DNA of 6,619 bases from DAOTTY01 sp034437575. Lineage in GTDB: Bacteria > Chloroflexota > Anaerolineae > Aggregatilineales > Phototrophicaceae. Shown here one piece after another: positions 1 to 4,359 of this stretch. Numbering within the stretch: position 1 is the stretch's first letter; every line of letters begins with the position of its first letter. The notes below the pieces were generated by a model. The model did not search any database. It had not been told where the DNA came from and was given only the letters and a program-made list of their open reading frames with translations. The position numbers were made by a program, and so were the translations under genes. The DNA is taken from the NCBI GenBank assembly GCA_034437575.1, contig DAOTTY010000275.1, positions 1 to 6,619 of the forward strand, read 5' to 3'.

Positions 1-798
1 CCGTCCAAGCATATCCGCCGTTGCGTCCAGCTTCCACAGGCGCAAAAATGCCGGGTTTACATAAGTTAGCTCGCCTTGCATATCTGCCAGGGCAATGGCC
101 GTGATCGACGACTCAATCGCACGGTCTTTAATGCGAAGCTGCTGCTCGGTATGGCGGCGTTCGGTCACGTCTGCCGCAGTGCTTATCACAATCCGGCGGC
201 CATCGGGCAGGCGGCCTAACGGCGTGGTACTAAAGGCCCAGATGCGCTGCGTTCCGTTTGCCACACGGATGGTAAACTCGCCTTCGTTTACCCGTTGATC
301 CAACTCAAACAGGCGGTCAACGCTTGCCAGTACCCGCGTACTGTCTTGCCCATAGGCCAGGGTGATCCAATCCGAAACAGTGGGAATCTGATCACGGGTA
401 TAGCCTGTAACGTCCAGCCAACTGCGGCTCACCGTGAGCAGTTCGCCGTCTTCGGCAAAAATGGCGGTGGGCAGGGGGGCGTCTTCCACCGCCCGCCGGA
501 AGCGTGCCTCGCTATGTTGCAGGTCGGTTTGGGTGCGTTGGGCGTGCTGCATTTGCAGGCGCAGGTCGCCCTCCAACTGCTCGCGTGTCGTAAAGGCCCA
601 CCGCAGATGAAGATACAACACCCCAGCCGTAAAAGTGACGAACATCAATCCCTTTGCTACGCTCAGCCGAGTTGTCACACTATTGCCGCCTATAAGCGTG
701 TACAACAGCGTATCCGAAAACAGTATCCATAAGGTTGCTGCAATCAAATAAACGGCTGCAATGCGTTGGTGCGGCTTTAAGACTGTATACTTCATCAT
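1..798 (-). CDS. Membrane-anchored multi-PAS sensor protein, C-terminus cut by window edge
   Basis: A reading frame stays open on the minus strand from ATG 798 to base 1 (266 codons, no stop). Residues 13-36 (with WILFSD) and 47-67 (KGLMFV...LYLHLRWAF) form two membrane helices. This WILFSD...KG.xF pattern is a known N-terminal anchor of bacterial PAS/GGDEF/EAL and histidine kinase sensors. Residues 71-96 look like a signalling helix or coiled coil. PAS 1 spans about 97-213 and ends in a PAC-type segment (ISTAADVTERR). PAS 2 begins near 223 (AIESSITAIALADMQGEL...YVNPAFLRLW) and is cut off. The start is ATGATG with AAGGTGG (810-804) 5 nt upstream of the first ATG. The protein probably senses a signal at or near the membrane. 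The output domain (histidine kinase, GGDEF/EAL or other) lies beyond the window. No haem or flavin ligand can be assigned. It lies 112 nt downstream of the TfoX-like gene on the same strand. Membrane PAS sensor is confident; the enzymatic output is unknown. Confidence 0.9.
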   Translation of the reverse strand, partial: MMKYTVLKPHQRIAAVYLIAATLWILFSDTLLYTLIGGNSVTTRLSVAKGLMFVTFTAGVLYLHLRWAFTTREQLEGDLRLQMQHAQRTQTDLQHSEARFRRAVEDAPLPTAIFAEDGELLTVSRSWLDVTGYTRDQIPTVSDWITLAYGQDSTRVLASVDRLFELDQRVNEGEFTIRVANGTQRIWAFSTTPLGRLPDGRRIVISTAADVTERRHTEQQLRIKDRAIESSITAIALADMQGELTYVNPAFLRLWKLDATADMLGR

Positions 799-910
799 AC
801 GAACCACCTTATGCCTTAAAAACGTTACTATATTTTACAATATGTTGATGCGGGCCAGATGATACACACATTAAATCGGATGCGTGTTCACTCAAACACA
901 GCAGATACAG
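799..910 (-). promoter_or_regulatory. Probable promoter region of the PAS sensor gene
   Basis: The 112-nt gap between the TfoX-like stop and the PAS start is AT-rich, unlike its surroundings. At 830-843 it holds an AT-only-flanked imperfect palindrome (ATATT-gtaa-AATAT on the minus strand), 32-45 nt before the ATG. It includes -10-like hexamers (TAAAAT, TATAGT). No convincing -35 is visible. The ribosome binding site AAGGTGG lies at 810-804. Inference: the sensor has its own promoter rather than relying only on read-through from 1243. The palindrome could be a protein-binding site or simply the melted promoter. Confidence 0.4.
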
Positions 911-1243
911 TCACGCAGCAGGGTTGGCAAACGCAATGGATTCCGTAAACAGGCTCTCGTGCTGGGCATAATCGGCCACGTTTGCATGGTCGATAGAGAC
1001 CCACTCCTTCCACACCCGGCCCGATGCCGGTTCAAACGGCCCCATCACCTCGTGTTCTTCGATGAGCGCTCCCACGCGCTTCGCGGGCAGCTTGATGCTG
1101 ATGCCCGCCCCGCCCACAAACGCAAACACCTTGCCGTTGATCTTGTACGCGGGGTAACCGAACATTTTGCCACCCGTTACCCCCGGCATACCCAACAGCA
1201 GCTTGTCCATCTCTGCTTTGACATCTGGTCGGTAGTCATCCAT
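911..1243 (-). CDS. TfoX/Sxy N-terminal-domain family protein
   Basis: This 110-residue protein matches the pattern of the TfoX/Sxy N-terminal domain (YjbR-like fold class). It has a helical start (residues 5-18), the conserved G-G-K-M-F-G-Y block at 24-30, a short strand pair (YKINGKVFAFV, 33-43) and the basic I-K-L-P-A-K-R at 50-56. The family-typical F-E-P-x-x-G-R-x-x-K-E-W-V follows at about 70-82. Its length fits stand-alone N-terminal-domain proteins, which lack the C-terminal half of enterobacterial Sxy. In gammaproteobacteria Sxy co-activates competence genes with CRP. That role should not be transferred to this short version, whose biochemical function is unknown. It appears soluble and cytoplasmic. 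The ATG at 1243 has a modest AGGG (1257-1254) 10 nt upstream, and a TACAAT-like -10 lies at 1287-1282. The long plus-strand frame over this gene is a shadow. Confidence 0.85.
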   Translation of the reverse strand: MDDYRPDVKAEMDKLLLGMPGVTGGKMFGYPAYKINGKVFAFVGGAGISIKLPAKRVGALIEEHEVMGPFEPASGRVWKEWVSIDHANVADYAQHESLFTESIAFANPAA

Positions 1244-1281
1244 ATGATTTTGGCCCTATCATCTATTAACCTGATGAAGCC

Positions 1282-1287
1282 ATTGTA
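1282..1287 (-). promoter_or_regulatory. Possible -10 element for the TfoX-like gene
   Basis: TACAAT reads on the minus strand about 38 nt before the start codon, close to the TATAAT consensus. No good -35 is seen at 16-18 nt. It would give a leader of about 30 nt containing the weak AGGG ribosome binding site. Single-hexamer evidence only. Confidence 0.3.
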
Positions 1288-1384
1288 CAGCATAAATTGC
1301 ATAGCCGTGTGGGAGAGCAGCAATCAGGCAGGGCTTTTGCAAAGTTGCATGGCTCATCATTGGGCGCTGCCTCACACGCCCGGC

Positions 1385-1423
1385 AGGGGGCACAGCCCCC
1401 TTGTGGGGTGGGGTGAAACCCCA
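1385..1423. repeat. Two adjacent G/C-tract hairpins in the intergenic gap
   Basis: Two perfect small hairpins sit side by side. The first is AGGGGGC-ACA-GCCCCCT (1385-1401). The second is TGGGGT-GAA-ACCCCA (1409-1423). On the minus strand they start 25 nt after the stop codon of the Yip1-like gene, so they may slow or end transcription or protect the 3' end. Neither is followed by a T-run on either strand, so they are not canonical intrinsic terminators. Paired G-run/C-run hairpins of this type occur as dispersed intergenic repeats in some bacterial genomes. Whether this one is repeated elsewhere cannot be seen from one window. Confidence 0.6.
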
Positions 1424-1447
1424 TGCTTTTGCTTTTTCAAACGGTCG

Positions 1448-2767
1448 CTAAGATGACAGGTTGGCAGGCAGCAAATCTGGCGGCAGGGCTTCGAGCGCAG
1501 GCGCAGCAAGCACACTCACCAGCAGCCCAATCAGGAAGAACACGACGACCAGCACAATGGTCACCGGCAAGCTGGCAATCATCTGGGTCAGGTAGGCTTT
1601 GGCAAACCCCAATCCGAAGTAAGCGCGGCTGATGCGCCCGGTAAGCCGGAAAGAGAGAATGAGCAAGATCAGCCCGCCAAGGCCCGCCAGCCCGATCCCG
1701 ACGATAGCGAACGGCATCCCAACGATAAAGGCCAAAATGAGAGCAACGAGGTAAAGCACATAGATAGCCACCATCGGGAATTGATAGGCGCTGATGAGGT
1801 TGTACATCAGGTAAGGGATGGTACCCTGACCGCCCAGGGCGCGGGCTACCCAATGGCCAAAAAAGCCGTTTGTGGTCACGGTGGCCAGCAGCATCAGCAG
1901 GGCACCAATTGACAGGGCCAGGGCCAGCATCACGTTAAACACGGGTAGGATTGCACTGAGCGCGGTAGCCTGGGCATCCAGGATAAACGCCTGCTCCAGG
2001 TCTTCTTCGGCGGCGTCCGGGTCGGCACGGGTTTCCTCAACGCGGGTGGCGCTGCCGTTGACCCATAGATTGCCAGTGTAGTTCACCAGCAGCACACAGA
2101 AGAATGTGCCCAGGAAGACAATGGCAGACAGAATGCCGAAATCAATGGCCAGCGTGCCCCAGGAGTGCTTGTTGGCTTCGGCCATATGCCCGTCCAGGCT
2201 GGCGGCGGTCTGCTTTTGCCGGTCAGCATCAATGAGCACCTGCCGCTTTTTGCTGCTGACGAGCGAGTGGATGGCGTCTTCTTCGCTCAGGCCAGTGACA
2301 GACGTGGCCAGGCTCTTGTAGTATTCGTCAAAGCGCAAGTTGGGGTTGGCGTCGATGGCTTTGGAAAGCGCTTTGACGGCTTTGCCGGTGATGCCGTTAA
2401 CGTGGTGCTGTGTGGCTTCATCTACATACCCCTGGGCGCGTCTTAACTGGCGGGGGGGAACGTCAACGGGGCCTTCAGGCACGTCTTCTGCTTGGGCGGG
2501 TGCGGCCTCGTCCTCAATGGCATCTATTTTAACCTGGGTTTCGACGTGCGTCATATCCAGGTTGCCCGCCTCGTCCAGCTTGCGGGCGACGTATTTGGCC
2601 CCTTTGCGGGCGTATGCGCGGACTTCCGGGTTTTCGTCATTTTTGGAAAGCTGCACCAGCACGCGCAGTGCCCGCTCGTTTTGCATCTGCGCCACCATCT
2701 TGACGCCCTGCATACGGTCGTTGGGGTTGGTGCTGCGAAGTAACTTGGCTGGGTCCTGGCTGCTCAT
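1448..2767 (-). CDS. HEAT-like repeat / Yip1-like integral membrane protein
   Basis: This is a 439-residue protein counted from ATG 2767. Residues 5-65 form amphipathic helices resembling HEAT repeats (VRAYARKGAKYVARKL). Residues 80-105 are an acidic, Ala/Pro-rich linker. Residues 120-180 are helical and vaguely TPR-like. Five membrane helices follow at about 205-230, 270-298, 330-350, 352-374 and 400-422. Between helices 2 and 3 a GGQG motif (312-315) resembles the small-residue segment of bacterial Yip1-domain proteins. A second polar stretch (RAYFGLGFAKAYLTQM) precedes the last helix, again as in that family. The acidic loop at 242-265 probably faces outside. Yip1 proteins in eukaryotes act in membrane traffic with Rab GTPases, but the bacterial members have no assigned role. 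The start at 2767 is preferred because AGAAGG (2783-2778) lies 10 nt upstream. The longer GTG start at 2827 would add 20 residues without a ribosome binding site. The C-terminus is Pro-rich. Confidence 0.8.
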   Translation of the reverse strand: MSSQDPAKLLRSTNPNDRMQGVKMVAQMQNERALRVLVQLSKNDENPEVRAYARKGAKYVARKLDEAGNLDMTHVETQVKIDAIEDEAAPAQAEDVPEGPVDVPPRQLRRAQGYVDEATQHHVNGITGKAVKALSKAIDANPNLRFDEYYKSLATSVTGLSEEDAIHSLVSSKKRQVLIDADRQKQTAASLDGHMAEANKHSWGTLAIDFGILSAIVFLGTFFCVLLVNYTGNLWVNGSATRVEETRADPDAAEEDLEQAFILDAQATALSAILPVFNVMLALALSIGALLMLLATVTTNGFFGHWVARALGGQGTIPYLMYNLISAYQFPMVAIYVLYLVALILAFIVGMPFAIVGIGLAGLGGLILLILSFRLTGRISRAYFGLGFAKAYLTQMIASLPVTIVLVVVFFLIGLLVSVLAAPALEALPPDLLPANLSS

Positions 2768-2897
2768 GGGGGCTGTGCCTTCTAATGAATTGATTAAATG
2801 CAACATGCCGGACGCAGCACGCTGCACCCGGAGAACAACGCAATTTCATTTTAAGTGGAATGGCCCGCCATTACAGCAATGGATTGTTAGAAATGCT
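2768..2897 (-). promoter_or_regulatory. Intergenic gap with a 6-2-6 palindrome upstream of the Yip1-like gene
   Basis: This 130-nt gap separates the deacetylase stop from the Yip1-like start, both on the minus strand. It contains a perfect inverted repeat with 6-bp arms and a 2-bp centre (AATGGC..GCCATT, 2859-2872). A second small inverted pair (CCATT/AATGG, 2868-2882) overlaps it. These could be an operator for the downstream gene or a weak 3' structure of the deacetylase mRNA. No T-run follows. A TAAAAT hexamer lies just downstream on the minus strand but lacks a good -35. The ribosome binding site AGAAGG is at 2783-2778. Confidence 0.3.
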
Positions 2898-3839
2898 TTA
2901 CCCATCGGGGGCAGTTTGCCGGGCGATGGCATCGGCAGCCTGGGCCATCGTCATCACGGTAAGCTGGCCCCGGTGGCGGCCTTCCCACACCAGCGACAGA
3001 ATGCGAATCAGCGCGTCAAACATAGCTTCGCTGCTGCCCAGGTTAAACGGATGAAACCATAGGTGATAAATTCCCCCGGATTGGATGGCGTCGGCCAGCC
3101 CCAACCGCGCCTGACGCAGCCGTGCCTGCGTGGGGATTTGGGCGCGAACGCCGTCATAGCTCATCAAAAATTGCGAGGCGGGCAGGTTCACCAGTCCGTC
3201 GGCTTCCAGGCAGTCGGCGGGGGTATAGGTGGGTGGGGTGAAGCCCATCATCCGGTCGAGCAGGTGGGCGGGCCGCTTGAGCGGCGACGGCATCTGCGCG
3301 TGCCAGTCTGCGGCGGCCCCACGATAGGTCGTAAAGCCGTAATCTGGCAGCAGGCCCGTATGGGCCACGCCATTTTGTGGGTACACAAGCGAGCGGGGCG
3401 GCGGCAGGTCGTGTGCCGCATGGAGGCGGGTTACCGCGTCCAGTTGGGCCGCGAAGTGGTCACGGGTAACGGCAGGGTCGGTGGCCAGCAGGTGCGTCAT
3501 GGTGTGACTGCCAATTTCCTGCGGAACGCGGGCGTTTTGAATGGCGTCAACGATGTAGCGGCCATAAAACCAGCCGGGGTTGTGGTTGGCAAGGCGCTGG
3601 CTGTCGGGGGCGTTTGCAAAGCTGTACTGGATGTCGGCCAGTGGCGTGCGCTGGCCGGGTTCCAGCAGCAGGTGGCCCACAATGGCCCACGTTGCCGGAA
3701 TTTCGTAGATGTTGAGCAGGCGAATGAGGCGGTTAAGCAGGTCGGGGTAGCGGTCGAAGGCCGGGGCGCGTGCGTCCAGGTTGCGATAGGTACCCCAGGC
3801 AATTTCTGTATCTAAAGAGAGTATAAAAGTTCCATTCAT
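2898..3839 (-). CDS. NodB-type polysaccharide deacetylase (cytoplasmic, surface-polysaccharide subgroup)
   Basis: A 313-residue carbohydrate esterase 4/NodB-fold protein. Motif 1 is SLDTEIAWG (8-16), with Asp10 as likely catalytic base and Glu12 in the usual metal-Asp place. Motif 2 is EIGSHTMTH (108-116), giving the two metal histidines His112 and His116. ATWAIVGH (49-56) is the core strand, SLVYPQNGV (151-159) stands in for the R-x-P-x-G motif, and YHLWFHPFNL (258-267) is the C-terminal catalytic His segment. The S-x-D-x-E-x-x-WG, ATWA-VGH and HLWFHP combination is typical of deacetylases found in O-antigen and capsule clusters. The expected reaction is metal-dependent removal of an acetyl group from a sugar; the substrate is unknown. 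No signal peptide is seen, so it is probably cytoplasmic. ATG 3839 is preferred over TTG 3857. It has no Shine-Dalgarno, but an extended -10 (TGCTACACT) ends 8 nt before it, so the mRNA may be leaderless. It is divergent from the 93-residue protein and the glycosyltransferase. Confidence 0.88.
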   Translation of the reverse strand: MNGTFILSLDTEIAWGTYRNLDARAPAFDRYPDLLNRLIRLLNIYEIPATWAIVGHLLLEPGQRTPLADIQYSFANAPDSQRLANHNPGWFYGRYIVDAIQNARVPQEIGSHTMTHLLATDPAVTRDHFAAQLDAVTRLHAAHDLPPPRSLVYPQNGVAHTGLLPDYGFTTYRGAAADWHAQMPSPLKRPAHLLDRMMGFTPPTYTPADCLEADGLVNLPASQFLMSYDGVRAQIPTQARLRQARLGLADAIQSGGIYHLWFHPFNLGSSEAMFDALIRILSLVWEGRHRGQLTVMTMAQAADAIARQTAPDG

Positions 3840-3917
3840 AGCGTGGCAGTGTAGCAAAGCCTGGGCGTCTCTGCTATGCTGATTGCAATGTTATTTGAAC
3901 CGAACGGCGAGTTCCCC
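3840..3917. promoter_or_regulatory. Divergent, overlapping extended -10 promoters
   Basis: Two extended -10 elements face away from each other. On the minus strand TGCTACACT (3856-3848) serves the deacetylase. On the plus strand TGCTATGCT (3872-3880) serves the 93-residue protein. At a 17-bp spacing the presumed -35 boxes are TAGCAG (minus, 3876-3871) and TAGCAA (plus, 3852-3857), so each -35 overlaps the other gene's -10. The arms TAGCA (3852-3856) and TGCTA (3872-3876) form an inverted repeat. The -35 boxes match TTGACA poorly (2-3 of 6), which extended -10 promoters tolerate. The plus-strand transcript would have a leader of about 30 nt with GGCGAG (3906-3911). The minus-strand transcript would start at or next to its ATG. 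Confidence 0.45.
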
Positions 3918-4199
3918 ATGAAGACCATTTACGACCTGTATGCCTTTGCGGAAGAGTTGATTGAGTATGCGCTTATGGGTGGTGATGACGATACCGCGAT
4001 TATCATTGAGGACGCGGTAGACACCGCGCAGACGTATGAAACGCTAGACAGCCAGTTCAGCGAAATCGTGATGGCATTGGTCATGGTAGAAGACCGCATC
4101 AATGTGCCGGACTACCCGCTGGAAAGTGTGATTGTGCTGCGAACGATGCTGCGAAGCATGAATAACGGCGGCGTAGGCCGAAGGCGTTACCTGCACTAA
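3918..4199 (+). CDS. Small acidic protein of unknown function
   Basis: A 93-residue protein that I do not recognise. It is predicted to be mostly helical: an amphipathic start (YDLYAFAEELIEYALM, 5-20), an acidic turn GGDDDT (21-26), then a hydrophobic/acidic stretch (AIIIEDAVDTAQTYETL, 27-43). A Met/Val-rich helix (IVMALVMVEDR, 50-60) and IVLRTMLRSM (72-81) follow, and the tail is basic (VGRRRYLH). There is no signal peptide or true membrane helix. The charge pattern (acidic body, basic tail) suggests a small soluble, perhaps oligomeric or partner-binding protein. ATG 3918 is preferred because GGCGAG lies 6 nt upstream and an extended -10 precedes it. ATG 3876 overlaps that -10 and has no ribosome binding site. 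The protein-like composition and promoter support a real gene. It precedes the glycosyltransferase on the same strand, so the two may be co-transcribed. Confidence 0.7.
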   Translation: MKTIYDLYAFAEELIEYALMGGDDDTAIIIEDAVDTAQTYETLDSQFSEIVMALVMVEDRINVPDYPLESVIVLRTMLRSMNNGGVGRRRYLH

Positions 4200-4359
4200 T
4201 GGCGAAGTGAATTTCGATGTCCATGACTTACGCGCCAACCTCACCCCGCCTGAACCTTCGCTTTTCCTTCTAGCCCTGGGGGTAAGGGACGGTGGTAACG
4301 ACTCAGGTGCTAAAGGCCCGTTTGAGAGGGGGCTGGGGTCATATTCTGGGGAGGCTCGC
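4200..4359. repeat. Probable degenerate intergenic repeat overlapping the annotated 5' end of the glycosyltransferase
   Basis: This stretch shares blocks with the repeat at 6405-6518. CCTCACCCC occurs here (4240-4248) and there. TAACGACTCAGGTGC resembles TAACTGCTCAGGCAC. GGCCCGTTTGAGAGGGGGCTGGGGT (25 bases here at 4316-4340, given in two parts: GGCCCGTT, then GAGAGGGG..TGGGGT) resembles the reverse complement of the 6454-6478 core. The flanking CCTCACCCCGCC and GGCTGGGGTCA are loosely inverted. Translated in the glycosyltransferase frame it gives a Gly/Pro/Arg-rich sequence with no domain character. I read it as non-coding repeat relic through which the frame happens to stay open. The comparison was by eye. 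Confidence 0.4.

Noticed and set aside
295..732. 145-codon plus-strand ORF
   Set aside because: It is antisense to the clear PAS sensor frame, and its translation has no recognisable domain.
1385..1423. Canonical intrinsic terminator
   Set aside because: There is no T-run after the stems on either strand, so it was kept only as a hairpin repeat.
884..1456. 190-codon plus-strand ORF
   Set aside because: It lies antisense to the TfoX-like gene. It lacks domain character, and its 3' part runs through the hairpin repeat.
1437..1853. 138-codon minus-strand ORF
   Set aside because: It is in another frame inside the Yip1-like gene and is Pro/Arg/Cys-rich, typical of an out-of-frame shadow.
2340..3815. 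Two long plus-strand ORFs (240 and 250 codons)
   Set aside because: They are antisense to the Yip1-like and deacetylase genes, which carry clear motifs; the plus-strand products are low-complexity shadows.
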